Counted from the first letter of the stretch, positions 46,197 to 56,979 are shown. The stretch is 64,000 nt of DNA from Pseudoalteromonas luteoviolacea (GCF_021654285.1 NZ_JAKFZS010000004.1:62001-126000); one strand, 5' to 3'. Notes: a model not told the origin generated them from the letters alone. A program made the numbers and translations.

Positions 46197-47375
46197 ATGA
46201 GTAACGAAGCCGTAGTCATCGTAGCAGCCAAACGTACCCCTATGGGTGGTTTTATGGGAAGCCTATCTGGTGCAGCTGCAACAGATTTAGGTGCAACTGC
46301 AATTAAAGCTGTCATGAATGATACTGGTTTATCGGATGCCAGCATCGATGAAGTTATTATGGGATGTGTACTGCCTGCGGGCCTTGGCCAAGCGCCAGCG
46401 CGCCAAGCTGTTTTGCATGCAGGTCTTGCACGTTCAACTGGTGCAACAACTATCAATAAAGTATGTGGCTCAGGTCTTAAAGCAGCCATGTTCGCTCATG
46501 ATTTAATTAAATCAGGTAGTATCAAAACTGCGATTGCAGGTGGTATGGAAAGCATGACAAATGCACCATATTTCATGCCAAATGCGCGTGGTGGTATGCG
46601 CATGGGCCACAATCAAGTTATCGATCACATGATGGCTGATGGTCTTGAAGATGCATATGATAAAAAAGCAATGGGCTGCTTTGCTCAAGATACTGCAGAT
46701 CAATATGGCATTACTCGCGAAAATATGGATGAGTTTGCTCTTAATTCATTAAGTAAAGCAAACGCAGCAATTGAAAGCGGCAACTTCGACAATGAGGTTA
46801 TCCCGCATGTTATTTCTACTCGCAAAGGCGACATCGAAGTAACAACAGACGAGCAGCCAGGTAACGCGCGTCCAGATAAAATTCCTTCACTACGTCCAGC
46901 CTTCAAAAAAGACGGCACCATCACAGCAGCTAATTCGTCATCTATTTCAGATGGTGCAGCGGCGCTTATTTTGATGAGTGAGTCAGAAGCAAAGGCACAT
47001 GGCTTAACACCGCTATGTAAAATTGTGGCACATGCTACACATTCTCAAGCGCCAGCTGAGTTTACAATTGCGCCAGTGGGTGCGATGAACTCATTGCTTG
47101 ATAAAGCAGGTTGGTCAAAAGAAGACGTAGACCTTTGGGAAATCAATGAAGCATTTGCCATGGTAACTATGCTTGCTATCAATGAAATGCAACTTGATAG
47201 TGCAAAAGTTAACGTCAATGGCGGTGCATGTGCACTAGGTCACCCAATTGGCGCAAGTGGTGCGCGTATTTTGGTGACACTTATCCATGCACTTCGCAAT
47301 CGTGGCCTATCAAAAGGCATCGCATCACTGTGTATCGGTGGTGGTGAGGCGGTTGCACTAGCAGTAGAAGTTTAA
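46197..47375 (+). CDS. atoB: Acetyl-CoA C-acyltransferase (thiolase)
   Basis: A 392-residue thiolase. The nucleophile Cys is in [10 protein letters not shown], and the C-terminal catalytic motifs are [18 protein letters not shown] and [13 protein letters not shown]. First gene of the valine/isoleucine operon (ivdA-type): it splits 2-methylacetoacetyl-CoA from isoleucine and can split acetoacetyl-CoA made by ScoAB. RBS AGGAG. A LiuR-like box is upstream. Confidence 0.93.
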   Translation: MSNEAVVIVAAKRTPMGGFMGSLSGAAATDLGATAIKAVMNDTGLSDASIDEVIMGCVLPAGLGQAPARQAVLHAGLARSTGATTINKVCGSGLKAAMFAHDLIKSGSIKTAIAGGMESMTNAPYFMPNARGGMRMGHNQVIDHMMADGLEDAYDKKAMGCFAQDTADQYGITRENMDEFALNSLSKANAAIESGNFDNEVIPHVISTRKGDIEVTTDEQPGNARPDKIPSLRPAFKKDGTITAANSSSISDGAAALILMSESEAKAHGLTPLCKIVAHATHSQAPAEFTIAPVGAMNSLLDKAGWSKEDVDLWEINEAFAMVTMLAINEMQLDSAKVNVNGGACALGHPIGASGARILVTLIHALRNRGLSKGIASLCIGGGEAVALAVEV

Positions 47376-47384
47376 AATCGTCAA

Positions 47385-47419
47385 AGCGCCGCACTTATAC
47401 TAATTTCTAACGCGGCGCT
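47385..47419 (+). terminator. Hairpin between thiolase and mmsA
   Basis: A perfect 8-bp GC-rich stem (47385-47392 with 47412-47419), 19-nt loop, followed 8 bp later by seven T. It may cause partial termination inside the operon. Confidence 0.45.
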
Positions 47420-47449
47420 ACTTTCAGTTTTTTTGGGGAGGAGTGCAAA

Positions 47450-48940
47450 ATGCACCAGGTACCACTATACATCAACGGTGAATTCACACAGTCGCAGTCT
47501 GACAAATGGTTAGACGTTGTTAATCCAGCAAATCAAGAAGTCCTTGCACAGGTACCTTGCGCTACGTCACAAGAAGTACAAGCAGCTATTAATTCAGCAC
47601 AAGAGGCGTTCCAAACTTGGAAGAATGTCCCTGTACCTGAGCGTGCACGTATCATGATGCGTTATGCTGCATTATTAAAAGAGCACCAAGAAGAAATCGC
47701 AACCATCATTTGTCATGAGCTTGGCAAAACATTCGAAGATGCCAAAGGCGATGTTTGGCGCGGTATTGAAGTAGTTGAACAAGCAGCTAATGCGCCAGCT
47801 ATGATGATGGGTGAAACCGTTGAAAATGTAGCACGTAACATTGATACATATTCATACATTCAACCGCTTGGTGTATGTGCGGGTATCACGCCATTTAACT
47901 TTCCTGCAATGATCCCACTTTGGATGTTCCCAATGGCGATTGTATGCGGAAACACATTTGTACTAAAACCATCAGAGCAAGACCCACTAACACCAATGCG
48001 CCTAGTAGAATTATTCGAAGAAGCCGGTGCGCCAAAAGGGGTGTTACAGGTTGTGCATGGTGGCAAAGATCAAGTTGACCAGATTTTAGAAGCTCCAGAG
48101 ATCCGTGCGGTCTCATTTGTTGGTTCGTGTGGTGTTGGTCAATACATTTATAGTAAAGGCACGGAAAACCTTAAACGCGTCCAAGCTTGTGTAGGTGCTA
48201 AGAACCATATGGTAATTATGCCTGATGCGAGCAAAGAGCAAACAATTAATAACCTTGTTGGTGCATCAGTGGGTGCTGCTGGCCAGCGTTGTATGGGTAT
48301 TTCAGTTGCTGTATTTGTCGGCAAATCACAAGAATGGGTTGATGACTTAAAAGCGGGCCTTGAAAAAGTGCGTCCGGGTGTGTGGAATGATCCGGAAGCT
48401 GCGTATGGCCCACAAACGTCAGCAGCAGCAAAAGCGCGTATTCTGTCTTTGATTGAATCGGGCAAAGAGCAAGGTGCAACTTGTTTACTTGATGGCTCTA
48501 ACTTTACCGTTGAAGGTTATGAAAACGGTAACTGGGTAGGCCCAACACTATTTACCAATGTGACAACAGACATGGACATTTACAAAGAAGAGATCTTTGG
48601 TCCAGTATTAAATTGTGTGTTTGTTGATACGCTTGAAGAGGCAATCACGCTGGTTAATAACAGCCCATATGGTAACGGTGTATCGTTATTCACAGCAAGC
48701 GGCGCTGCTGCTCGTAAATTCCAACAAGAAATTCAAGTAGGTCAGGTGGGTATTAATATTCCTATTCCTGTGCCACTTCCTTTCTTCTCATTCACGGGGT
48801 GGAAAAACTCTTTCTACGGTGATGTGCACACGTATGGTAAACAAGGTGTTCGTTTCTACACAGAGACGAAGACTATCACATCTCGCTGGTTTGCTGATGA
48901 AGCGGTAACCGGCCCTAATATGAGCATTAACTTACGTTAA
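47450..48940 (+). CDS. mmsA: Methylmalonate-semialdehyde dehydrogenase (CoA-acylating)
   Basis: A 496-residue aldehyde dehydrogenase. The Cys nucleophile is in [17 protein letters not shown], the fingerprint of the CoA-acylating MMSDH subgroup. It converts methylmalonate semialdehyde (valine) to propionyl-CoA. RBS GGGGAGGAG. A terminator at 48955 follows, so the downstream genes may have their own promoter. Confidence 0.95.
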   Translation: MHQVPLYINGEFTQSQSDKWLDVVNPANQEVLAQVPCATSQEVQAAINSAQEAFQTWKNVPVPERARIMMRYAALLKEHQEEIATIICHELGKTFEDAKGDVWRGIEVVEQAANAPAMMMGETVENVARNIDTYSYIQPLGVCAGITPFNFPAMIPLWMFPMAIVCGNTFVLKPSEQDPLTPMRLVELFEEAGAPKGVLQVVHGGKDQVDQILEAPEIRAVSFVGSCGVGQYIYSKGTENLKRVQACVGAKNHMVIMPDASKEQTINNLVGASVGAAGQRCMGISVAVFVGKSQEWVDDLKAGLEKVRPGVWNDPEAAYGPQTSAAAKARILSLIESGKEQGATCLLDGSNFTVEGYENGNWVGPTLFTNVTTDMDIYKEEIFGPVLNCVFVDTLEEAITLVNNSPYGNGVSLFTASGAAARKFQQEIQVGQVGINIPIPVPLPFFSFTGWKNSFYGDVHTYGKQGVRFYTETKTITSRWFADEAVTGPNMSINLR

Positions 48941-48954
48941 TCCAATATATTTCC

Positions 48955-48980
48955 AAAGCCCAGTACCTATGCTGGGCTTT
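48955..48980 (+). terminator. Terminator after mmsA
   Basis: A perfect 9-bp stem (48955-48963 with 48972-48980), 8-nt loop, three T at the end of the stem. A weaker CCTGA/TCAGG hairpin is just after. Confidence 0.65.
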
Positions 48981-49068
48981 TAGTAGTACCGCCTGACGCA
49001 GATCAGGTGCAACAAGAATAAAAACAAGTGATGAAAATCGCTTGATACGACAACAAGAGAGGTCTTTT

Positions 49069-50226
49069 ATGGACTTTAATCTGAATGAAGATCAACAGGC
49101 ATTCGCCGAAACCGCTTACCAATTCGCTATGACTGAACTTGCGCCAAATGCTGCGCGCTGGGATCAGGAGCATATTTTTCCTAAAGATGTAATTAAACAA
49201 GCGGGTGAGTTGGGTTTTTGCGGTTTATACACACCAGAAGAAGCGGGTGGCTTAGGTCTATCTCGCCTAGATTCAAGCATTATCTTTGAGCAGCTGTCTA
49301 TGGGCTGTACCGCGACGACAGCGATGTTGACTATCCATAACATGGCAACTTGGATGATCGCCAGTTTTGGTACCGATGCGGTAAAGAGCCAATATATGGA
49401 CCAGCTGGTAATGGGGGAATTATTAGCATCTTACTGCTTAACGGAACCTGGTTCAGGTTCTGATGCGGCGTCACTTAAAACCAAAGCGGTGCTTGAAGGT
49501 GATGAATATGTCTTAAATGGCTCAAAAATGTTTATCTCTGGTGCAGGTGAGACGGACGTGTTAGTTGTCATGGCACGTACTGGCGAAGAAGGCCCTAAAG
49601 GGATCTCAGCATTTGTTGTCCCAGCGGATGCGGCAGGCGTTATTTATGGTAAAGCCGAAGAGAAAATGGGCTGGAATGCACAGCCAACACGTTTAATTAC
49701 CTTTGAAGATGTCAGAATTCCAGCTGCCAACCTGATGGGTAAAGAAGGCGAAGGCTTTAAATTTGCAATGCAAGGCCTTGATGGTGGTCGTATCAATATT
49801 GCCACATGCTCTATTGGTACTGCGCAGCAAGCACTGAATACAGCAAAAGAGTATATGCAAGAACGTCAGCAGTTTGGAAAACCTTTGGCTGCATTCCAAG
49901 CACTGCAATTTAAAATTGCTGACATGAACACTGAGCTGGTTGCTGCGCGCCAAATGGTTCGCTTGGCAGCGTTTAAACTAGATAGCAATGACCCGGAGAA
50001 AACCACTTACTGTGCGATGGCAAAACGTTTTGCGACAGATGTAGGCACAAAGGTGTGTGATGATGCACTGCAGATCCACGGTGGTTATGGTTATATCAAA
50101 GAATACCCACTTGAGCGCCATTTACGTGATGTGCGCGTTCACCAAATCTTAGAGGGCACAAACGAGATCATGCGTGTGATCATTGCCCGTCGAATTTTAG
50201 CCGAAGGCGCTGCAAGCGTTTTATAA
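49069..50226 (+). CDS. Acyl-CoA dehydrogenase, probable isobutyryl/2-methylbutyryl-CoA dehydrogenase
   Basis: A 385-residue flavoprotein. Motifs: CLTEPGSGSDAASLKTKA, MFISGAGETDVLVV, and IHGGYGYIKEYPLERHLRDV, with the active-site Glu of short-chain enzymes in LEGTNEIMRVI. The position next to the HIBYL-CoA hydrolase suggests valine and isoleucine acyl-CoAs as substrates. The ATG at 49069 has GAGAGG upstream; the upstream TTG at 49042 is rejected. Confidence 0.9.
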   Translation: MDFNLNEDQQAFAETAYQFAMTELAPNAARWDQEHIFPKDVIKQAGELGFCGLYTPEEAGGLGLSRLDSSIIFEQLSMGCTATTAMLTIHNMATWMIASFGTDAVKSQYMDQLVMGELLASYCLTEPGSGSDAASLKTKAVLEGDEYVLNGSKMFISGAGETDVLVVMARTGEEGPKGISAFVVPADAAGVIYGKAEEKMGWNAQPTRLITFEDVRIPAANLMGKEGEGFKFAMQGLDGGRINIATCSIGTAQQALNTAKEYMQERQQFGKPLAAFQALQFKIADMNTELVAARQMVRLAAFKLDSNDPEKTTYCAMAKRFATDVGTKVCDDALQIHGGYGYIKEYPLERHLRDVRVHQILEGTNEIMRVIIARRILAEGAASVL

Positions 50227-50237
50227 GGAGCAAATAA

Positions 50238-51014
50238 ATGTCTGCACAATTAAAACTTGAAAAACGTGGTCACATTGCAATAGTTACTATGTCTAATCCA
50301 CCTGCAAACACGTGGACACGTGACACGCTGGTTGGCTTAAAAGAGCTGGTAAACGAATTAAACGCGGATAAAGAAATCTACTCGTTGGTCATTACCGGCG
50401 AAGGTGAGAAGTTCTTCTCAGCGGGTGCTGATTTAAATGTATTTGCAGATGGTGACAAAGGCGTTGCTGCCGATATGTCGCGTGTCTTTGGTGAAGCATT
50501 CGAAACACTGAGCAACTTCCGTGGTGTATCAATTGCGGCCATTAATGGCTTTGCAATGGGCGGCGGTTTAGAGGTGGCGTTGGCGTGTGATATTCGTATT
50601 GCTGAAGCACAAGCTCAAATGGCACTGCCTGAAGCAAAGGTTGGTCTGCTTCCTTGTGCGGGTGGCACACAAAACCTGTCTTGGCTGGTTGGTGAAGGTT
50701 GGGCGAAGCGTATGATTTTATGCGGTGAGCGCCTCAAAGCTGACAAAGCAGAGAAGATTGGCTTAGTTGAAGAAGTGGTAGAGCAGGGTCAAGCTTTAGA
50801 AGCTGCGCTGGCACTTGCTACAAAAGTGGAAGATCAAAGCCCTGTTGCGGTTACAGCATGTAAGTCACTTATTCAAAAAGGTCGTACAGGCACGATTGAC
50901 AGTGCATTGCCGCTTGAGCGCGAATTGTTCGTAACATTATTTGATACACAAGATCAAAAAGAAGGCGTGAACGCATTCTTAGAGAAACGCAAAGCAAATT
51001 GGGTGAATGGCTAA
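50238..51014 (+). CDS. Enoyl-CoA hydratase
   Basis: A 258-residue crotonase. The oxyanion motifs are FSAGADLNVF and GFAMGGGLEVALACDIR, and catalytic Glu candidates lie in LPEAKVGLLP. It probably hydrates methacrylyl-CoA and tiglyl-CoA. Its stop overlaps the next start by 1 bp (TAATG). Confidence 0.9.
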   Translation: MSAQLKLEKRGHIAIVTMSNPPANTWTRDTLVGLKELVNELNADKEIYSLVITGEGEKFFSAGADLNVFADGDKGVAADMSRVFGEAFETLSNFRGVSIAAINGFAMGGGLEVALACDIRIAEAQAQMALPEAKVGLLPCAGGTQNLSWLVGEGWAKRMILCGERLKADKAEKIGLVEEVVEQGQALEAALALATKVEDQSPVAVTACKSLIQKGRTGTIDSALPLERELFVTLFDTQDQKEGVNAFLEKRKANWVNG

Positions 51015-52153
51015 TGGTTGAATTACAGTTACTAAACCAAGAAGACGCGCCAGTCGTGTTCCAATTGGCGCACTGTAATAACGACATGAAGGTCGCAGTT
51101 GCGACCTTAAATGCGCCAAAAGCGTTGAATGCGCTTAACTTAGATATGATTCGTTTACTTGCGCCGCAGTTAAGCGAGTGGTCGGCAGATGACAGCATCG
51201 CCATGGTCGTGCTTAAAGGCGCTGGCGAAAAGGCATTTTGTGCAGGTGGTGATGTTGTTAGTCTGTACAAAGCGATGGCTGCTGACGACGACAATAATTA
51301 CTTGGAAACCTTCTTTAGCGAAGAGTACCGCCTAGATTATCAAATCCATAATTATGACAAGCCTATCCTTTTATGGGGTAACGGTATCATTATGGGTGGC
51401 GGCCTTGGTCTAATGGCTGGTGCAAGTCACCGTGTAGTTACTGAGACATCTCGTATTGCGATGCCTGAAATTACCATAGGTTTATATCCTGATGTAGGTG
51501 GCTCGTATTTCCTCAACAAAATGCCAGAAGGTGTTGGTCTATTTTTAGGTTTAACAGGCGCCTCTGTGAATGCCAATGATGCAAAGTTTGTCGGATTAGC
51601 TGATCATTTCATCAATGCAGATCATTTTGATATTTTGCTTCATAACTTAAGTGAAGTGAACTGGGGCAAAACGAATGTGCTCAACCATGATAAGTTGACG
51701 CAGCTTCTATTATCGATAGAGGAGGGCGCACATTCATTGCCGAACAGTGCAATAAAGCCACTGGAAAAAGACATTAAGAAGTTAGTGGAACACACTGGTT
51801 TAGCCGCACAGGTTGACCATATTTTGTCAATGGATAGCAGCGATAATAAGTGGCTTAGCAAGGCACAAGCAGGTTTAAAGCATGGTTCACCTTTAAGTGC
51901 CGTGCTGGTCAGTGAGCAACTTAAACGCCTTGCTGGTCAATCGTTAAAAGCCTGTTTTTCACAAGAACTTAGTATGTCCGTTCACTGTGGTGAGGTTGGT
52001 GAATTTCAAGAAGGTGTGCGTGCACTGTTAATAGATAAAGACGGCAAGCCAAATTGGCGCTTTAAATCAATTGCTGAGGTTGATAGTAAGGTGGTTGACG
52101 GCTTTTTTGTACCAAAGTGGGATGATGAAAACCACCCATTAGCAAGTATGTAA
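51014..52153 (+). CDS. 3-hydroxyisobutyryl-CoA hydrolase
   Basis: A 379-residue crotonase-fold hydrolase, longer than hydratases. GGGLGLMAGASHR and MPEITIGLYPDVGGSYFLNK are the HIBYL-CoA hydrolase hallmarks. It releases 3-hydroxyisobutyrate from CoA in valine breakdown. The start at 51014 shares one base with the preceding stop codon, indicating translational coupling. Confidence 0.92.
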   Translation: MVELQLLNQEDAPVVFQLAHCNNDMKVAVATLNAPKALNALNLDMIRLLAPQLSEWSADDSIAMVVLKGAGEKAFCAGGDVVSLYKAMAADDDNNYLETFFSEEYRLDYQIHNYDKPILLWGNGIIMGGGLGLMAGASHRVVTETSRIAMPEITIGLYPDVGGSYFLNKMPEGVGLFLGLTGASVNANDAKFVGLADHFINADHFDILLHNLSEVNWGKTNVLNHDKLTQLLLSIEEGAHSLPNSAIKPLEKDIKKLVEHTGLAAQVDHILSMDSSDNKWLSKAQAGLKHGSPLSAVLVSEQLKRLAGQSLKACFSQELSMSVHCGEVGEFQEGVRALLIDKDGKPNWRFKSIAEVDSKVVDGFFVPKWDDENHPLASM

Positions 52154-52163
52154 GGAAATAAAG

Positions 52164-53054
52164 ATGGCAAAAGTTGGATTTATTGGCCTAGGTAATATGG
52201 GTGGCCCAATGGCTGCGAATTTAGTCAAAGCAGGTCATGATGTCACTGTATTTGATTTAAATGAAGAAGTGGTAAATCAATTAGTTGAGCAAGGCGCAAG
52301 CGCTGCTAAGAAAGTATCTGATACCTGCGCAGGTGCAGACTTTGTGATCAGCATGCTGCCTGCGGGCAAACATGTTCGCTCAATTTATACTGGCGAAGAT
52401 GGATTAATCAACTACCTTAGTAAGTCGGCACTGGTTATTGACTGTTCGACAATAGATGCAGAGTCTGCTCAGTTTGTTGGTAAAACACTGGCAAATGCGG
52501 GCGTGTCTTTTGTTGATGCACCAGTGTCTGGGGGTGTGGCAGGAGCCGCTGCTGGGACGTTGACTTTCATTGTTGGTGGACGCGACGAAGAATTTGCCAA
52601 AGCGCACACAGTGTTGAAAGATATGGGTAAAAATATCTATCATGCTGGGGACATAGGTGCCGGGCAGGTCGCAAAAATTTGTAATAATATGCTGCTGTCA
52701 ATTTTAATGGCAGGGACCAGCGAAGCACTCCAAATGGGTGTAGATCACGGCTTAGATCCCAAAGTATTGAGCGAAATCATGCTCAATAGCTCTGGGCGCA
52801 ATTGGACACTTGAAGTGTATAACCCATGCCCGAATGTACTGGACAATGTGCCTTCTTCAAATGAGTACAAACCGGGTTTCATGGTGGATTTGATGGCAAA
52901 AGACTTAGGACTTGCAATGCAGGCCGCTCAGCAGACAAATTCAGCCACCCCAATGGGCGCACTGGCGAAAAATCTGTATAACCTGATGCAAAATCAAGGC
53001 AAAGGGTCGGAAGATTTTAGTGCGATATTTAAACTTTTCTCTGAAAAGTCTTAA
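52164..53054 (+). CDS. mmsB: 3-hydroxyisobutyrate dehydrogenase
   Basis: A 296-residue NAD-dependent beta-hydroxyacid dehydrogenase. GFIGLGNMGGPMAANL (NAD site), DAPVSGGVAGAAAGTL (substrate loop) and the catalytic Lys in GAGQVAKICNNM are all present. It gives methylmalonate semialdehyde, the substrate of MmsA. Confidence 0.95.
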   Translation: MAKVGFIGLGNMGGPMAANLVKAGHDVTVFDLNEEVVNQLVEQGASAAKKVSDTCAGADFVISMLPAGKHVRSIYTGEDGLINYLSKSALVIDCSTIDAESAQFVGKTLANAGVSFVDAPVSGGVAGAAAGTLTFIVGGRDEEFAKAHTVLKDMGKNIYHAGDIGAGQVAKICNNMLLSILMAGTSEALQMGVDHGLDPKVLSEIMLNSSGRNWTLEVYNPCPNVLDNVPSSNEYKPGFMVDLMAKDLGLAMQAAQQTNSATPMGALAKNLYNLMQNQGKGSEDFSAIFKLFSEKS

Positions 53055-53078
53055 AATGTAAAGGTTTAAAATTTAATT

Positions 53079-53840
53079 ATGAATGTAGAAAATAAAACGG
53101 TTGTTATTACTGGGGGCGCGCAAGGCTTAGGTCTTGCTATGGCACATAAAATGGCAAGCTTAGGTGCAAACCTTGCACTTGTAGACATGCAAGAAGAAGT
53201 GTTGCATGCTGCAGTTGAAGAGCTTAGCCAATTTGATGTAACCGTTAGAACTTACGTTGCAAATGTCAGTATTGAAAGCAACGTAGAAGAAGTATTTGAT
53301 AAAATTGTACAAGACTTTGGCTCGCTATCTGTGCTTATCAACAATGCGGGTATTTTACGTGATGGCTTATTTGTTAAAGTCAAAGAAGGCGAAGTGATTA
53401 ATAAAATGTCGCTTGATCAGTTCCAATCACTGATGGATGTCAATCTTACAGGTGTGTTCCTATGTGGTCGTGAAGCGGCTGTAAAAATGATTGAGGCAGA
53501 TCAAGGTGGCGTGATTATTAACATGTCGAGTGTGGCACGTGCTGGTAACATTGGCCAAACTAATTACTCAGCTGCAAAAGCTGGTGTTGTGGCAATGACG
53601 ACAACATGGGCAAAAGAGCTAGGTCGTTATGGTATTCGTGTCGGCGCTATTGCGCCAGGTGTTATTCGTACTAAGATGACGGATGCGATGAAGCCAGAAG
53701 CAAAAGACCGCTTGGTTAAAATGAAGCCAGTAGGCCGTTTGGGTGAAGCACGAGAAATTGCCCATACTGCGCAATATATTATTGAAAATGAGTTCTTTAC
53801 CGGTCGTGTCGTCGAAATTGACGGTGGTATTCGACTTTAA
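53079..53840 (+). CDS. SDR-family 3-hydroxyacyl-CoA dehydrogenase
   Basis: A 253-residue short-chain dehydrogenase. The NAD motif is TGGAQGLG, then NNAG, the catalytic Ser in INMSSVAR and YxxxK in YSAAK. The position at the end of the operon suggests 2-methyl-3-hydroxybutyryl-CoA oxidation (isoleucine). It is labelled FabG-like by sequence alone. A terminator follows at 53946. Confidence 0.88.
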   Translation: MNVENKTVVITGGAQGLGLAMAHKMASLGANLALVDMQEEVLHAAVEELSQFDVTVRTYVANVSIESNVEEVFDKIVQDFGSLSVLINNAGILRDGLFVKVKEGEVINKMSLDQFQSLMDVNLTGVFLCGREAAVKMIEADQGGVIINMSSVARAGNIGQTNYSAAKAGVVAMTTTWAKELGRYGIRVGAIAPGVIRTKMTDAMKPEAKDRLVKMKPVGRLGEAREIAHTAQYIIENEFFTGRVVEIDGGIRL

Positions 53841-53945
53841 AAAAATATCGAATATTTTCGTTGTTTTGTAATAAAATATCGTTAATATTCAAAGTATTCG
53901 CATACTTATGTTCCTTTATCTTCGAAAGAAGAGAGTGTGTTGAAT

Positions 53946-53977
53946 AAAGCGGTGGGGGTGTGTCCCGCCGCTTTTTT
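53946..53977 (+). terminator. Terminator of the valine/isoleucine operon
   Basis: An 11-bp stem (53946-53956 with 53964-53974, one G-T pair), 7-nt loop, and six T ending at 53977. Confidence 0.9.
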
Positions 53978-54086
53978 AGTTCAAACCCCTCAATTTTACA
54001 CCTTATTCTCTTTTGCGCTTTTAATCGCAACCAGTTACTCTTGCTCAAATTATAAGTGTTGTAGCCAAATTGGTTGGGTTTTAATT

Positions 54087-54620
54087 ATGATTCATAAGTT
54101 ACTTCTTCTTGTTGTATTGATCACGCTACTCCCTGGGTGCCAATCTAATCGCGCCATCATTAAAGATATTGACGCCATCCATAAGCAAGAAAAAAAGGGC
54201 ATTAAGCTCTATCATCAAAAAGCATATCCCGAGGCATTTGAGGCGCTTGGCGAACTCGCTACATGGGGTTATAAAGATGCACAGTATTATTTGGCATTTA
54301 TGTTTTTAAAAGGCCAGCACGTCGAGCAATCAACATTAATTGGTATGGGCTGGTTAGGTGTCGCTGCGGAGTCAGGTATTGAAGAGTGGGTCAATTTCTA
54401 TGATGTACTCTACGCGAAAGCAACCCCTCAGATGCAACAGCAAATAGACAAAGTGGTTGCTGACTATAAACGTAGGTTTGGTATGAAAGCGCAATTCGTT
54501 ACTTGCCGAAATTCCACCACGGTAGGGTCAAATAAGATTGCCGTAAAATGTACCAAAGAAGATAAAATATCTACAGTTTATCCGCTGGATCTGCACGAAA
54601 CGCAACTTAACCTCGACTAA
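54087..54620 (+). CDS. Sel1-like lipoprotein
   Basis: A 177-residue lipoprotein (ITLLPGCQS, Cys17). A Sel1/TPR-like helical repeat region (FEALGELATWGYKDAQYYLA, then FLKGQHVEQSTLIGMGWLGV) is followed by a Cys-containing C terminus. The ATG at 54087 is chosen because the upstream frame from 53937 runs through the terminator. Likely an envelope protein of unknown role. Confidence 0.7.
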   Translation: MIHKLLLLVVLITLLPGCQSNRAIIKDIDAIHKQEKKGIKLYHQKAYPEAFEALGELATWGYKDAQYYLAFMFLKGQHVEQSTLIGMGWLGVAAESGIEEWVNFYDVLYAKATPQMQQQIDKVVADYKRRFGMKAQFVTCRNSTTVGSNKIAVKCTKEDKISTVYPLDLHETQLNLD

Positions 54621-54630
54621 TATGGTTTGG

Positions 54631-54665
54631 TCAACCATGGTGTTTCTAGAAGTCACCGCGGTTGA
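54631..54665 (+). terminator. Hairpin after the Sel1-like gene
   Basis: A 12-bp stem (54631-54642 with 54654-54665) with a 2-bp internal mismatch and an 11-nt loop. Weak T-run. Confidence 0.45.
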
Positions 54666-54851
54666 TTATTCTACTTAAATTTGACGTCATGATGACGTGC
54701 TTACACTTTGGCCTACATTTTTAATGTGGCTTAAATTTTTGTTTTATAGTCTTTTAATTTTTATTTCTCCTGACTGTTTTCTGATAAAAGGGTTTGTTCA
54801 CTGGCTAGATGTTTTTGGTCGTTATACAAAGAAAACACAGGAGGAATAACT

Positions 54852-56906
54852 ATGAAAAAAACCAATGTAATTGCAACTATATGGGTTGCAGCAACCTGTG
54901 TGTTGAATACTGATGTTGTGCAAGCAGCCAATGAACAGTATTTGCAACCTGAAGACTACTTTGAACTTAAATATGTCGATCAGGTAGATGTCTCAAATGT
55001 AAGCAATGATATTTACTTCGTTAAAAATCAGTTTGATAGAGTCAATGACCAAAAAACTAGCCATGTTTGGGTTTATCATCAGGCTACAGAAAAATTTCAA
55101 CCTATCGATATTCAATCGGATGCGAGCTTTGCACCAGTATTAAGCCCCAATCAAAATATATTGGCTTTTGTTTCAGTCACAGACGGCAGAGCACGTATTA
55201 ATTTTAAAGATACTCAAACGGGTAATATTCATCACTCATCATGGTACCCGAGTATGCCAAGTAATCTTGTATGGTCACCAGATAATCAAACGGTTGCTTT
55301 TACCATGTTTGTTGAGCAGCCAAAGGCGCTACCTATCCCATTGAAGGGCAAACCAGATAATGCCAACTGGGCCCCAGCGCCAAAACTGATTGAGTCGAAC
55401 CGGTATCGTTTAAATGGGGCGGGGTATTTGAGGCCGGGAGCGAGCCAAATTTTTCTACAATCAGCTACTGCGGGCGCACCTCAGCAGCTGACAAAAGGCG
55501 AGCACAGTCATGGCGGAAGAATCAGCTTTGCACAGGATGGGGGAGGTATTTATTTTTCTGCAAAGCGTTATGCCAATCCTGAGTTTTCACACTTTAATAC
55601 CGATATACATTATCTAGATTTAAAAAACCATGCAATAACAAGCGTTGTTGAGCGTGATGGCCCCGATGACATGCCGACCGTATCCCCTGATGGCCGATAC
55701 CTTGCCTATACGGGTTATGATGACAATGGCATGATTTATCAAAATAAAGAGTTGCATGTAAAAGACTTGAAGACAGGTAAAGTGTCTGTTTTAACTGCAG
55801 GGCTCGATAGAAGTGTGGCGCGTTTGCAGTGGCGACACGATAGTGCTGGCATCTATTTCAGTTATGATGATCAGGGAAAGACGCAGTTAGGTTATAGCGG
55901 TTTAGCTGGTGATTTCAAAGTGCTGACTGACAGGCTCGGTAACATGACTTCTGGTCGACCATACGCTGGAGGAGAGTTTGATGTGGCGAGTAATGGTATG
56001 GTTGCATTTCCTGTTGCCAATACTCAAAGGCCGCCAGAATTGGCTGTGTTGCGCGAGGGCAAGATCAGCACACTCAGCGATTTTAATGGTAAATTTTTAG
56101 ATACTGTGACGCTTGGTCAAGTGGAAGCGCTGTGGAGTAAATCAAAATATGATGATAAGCATATTCATGGTTGGGTGATCTATCCGCCTAATTTCGATAA
56201 ATCTAAAAAGTATCCATTGGTATTGGAAATACATGGCGGCCCTATGGCGAACTACGGTCCGCATTTTACTGCTGAGCTGCAAATGTTGGCGGCCCGTGGG
56301 TATGTTGTGCTTTACATGAACCCAAGAGGCAGCGACTCGTATGGCAATGAATTTGCTCAGTTGATCCATAATAACTTTCCTAATCATGAGCATGAAGATT
56401 TGATCAGTGGTATTGACGCTTTGATTAAACGTGGCTTTATTGATGAAACAAGGCAATACATTATGGGCGGCTCTGGCGGTGGTATGATTGGCACCTGGAT
56501 GTTGGGTAAAACACAGCAGTTTGCAGCTGCTGCGATTATGAAGCCGGCGGTTAACCTATATAGCTTTGTGCTGACCTCTGATTTTTATCCAATGTTTCCA
56601 AAGTACTGGTTTAATGGAAAGCCGTGGGAAAACACAGAGCATTATCTTAAGCACTCACCCATCACGTATATGAATAACATCAAAACACCGAGCTTATTGA
56701 TCACCGGAGAGGCAGACTATCGCACGCCCATCTCTGAAACAGAGCAGTTTTATCAAGCATTAAAGTTACAGGATGTTGATACAGCCATGGTGCGAATGCC
56801 ACATATGAGCCACGCGCTAACAGCAAGACCTTCGTACCTGCAACAAAAGTTAGAATATATCTTATGGTGGTTCGATAAGTACAAAGGTAGGCTTGAAGAT
56901 AAATAA
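54852..56906 (+). CDS. S9-family prolyl oligopeptidase-type peptidase
   Basis: A 684-residue exported serine peptidase. A signal peptide (to about residue 25, VVQAANEQ) and a beta-propeller of WD40/PD40-like repeats (about 40-420; LSPNQNILAFVS, VSPDGRYLAYTG) precede the alpha/beta hydrolase domain. The catalytic Ser is in MGGSGGGMIG, Asp in GEADYRTPISE and His in MPHMSHALT. Likely an acylaminoacyl or dipeptidyl peptidase in the periplasm. RBS GGAGGA. Confidence 0.92.
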   Translation: MKKTNVIATIWVAATCVLNTDVVQAANEQYLQPEDYFELKYVDQVDVSNVSNDIYFVKNQFDRVNDQKTSHVWVYHQATEKFQPIDIQSDASFAPVLSPNQNILAFVSVTDGRARINFKDTQTGNIHHSSWYPSMPSNLVWSPDNQTVAFTMFVEQPKALPIPLKGKPDNANWAPAPKLIESNRYRLNGAGYLRPGASQIFLQSATAGAPQQLTKGEHSHGGRISFAQDGGGIYFSAKRYANPEFSHFNTDIHYLDLKNHAITSVVERDGPDDMPTVSPDGRYLAYTGYDDNGMIYQNKELHVKDLKTGKVSVLTAGLDRSVARLQWRHDSAGIYFSYDDQGKTQLGYSGLAGDFKVLTDRLGNMTSGRPYAGGEFDVASNGMVAFPVANTQRPPELAVLREGKISTLSDFNGKFLDTVTLGQVEALWSKSKYDDKHIHGWVIYPPNFDKSKKYPLVLEIHGGPMANYGPHFTAELQMLAARGYVVLYMNPRGSDSYGNEFAQLIHNNFPNHEHEDLISGIDALIKRGFIDETRQYIMGGSGGGMIGTWMLGKTQQFAAAAIMKPAVNLYSFVLTSDFYPMFPKYWFNGKPWENTEHYLKHSPITYMNNIKTPSLLITGEADYRTPISETEQFYQALKLQDVDTAMVRMPHMSHALTARPSYLQQKLEYILWWFDKYKGRLEDK

Positions 56907-56924
56907 ATTGCTGCAATATTCACT

Positions 56925-56947
56925 TGGCGATGCACATTGCATCGCCA
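56925..56947. terminator. Perfect hairpin between convergent genes
   Basis: A perfect 10-bp inverted repeat (56925-56934 with 56938-56947) and a 3-nt loop, without a T-tract, between the S9 peptidase and the convergent hydrolase-OsmC gene. Confidence 0.5.
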
Positions 56948-56979
56948 GAGTGAGTGTCCAAATCTATTATCCAAACCTA

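Noticed and set aside
53937-54086. Longer N terminus for the Sel1-like lipoprotein (start at 53937)
   Set aside because: The extension runs through a strong terminator hairpin and would bury the lipoprotein signal peptide.
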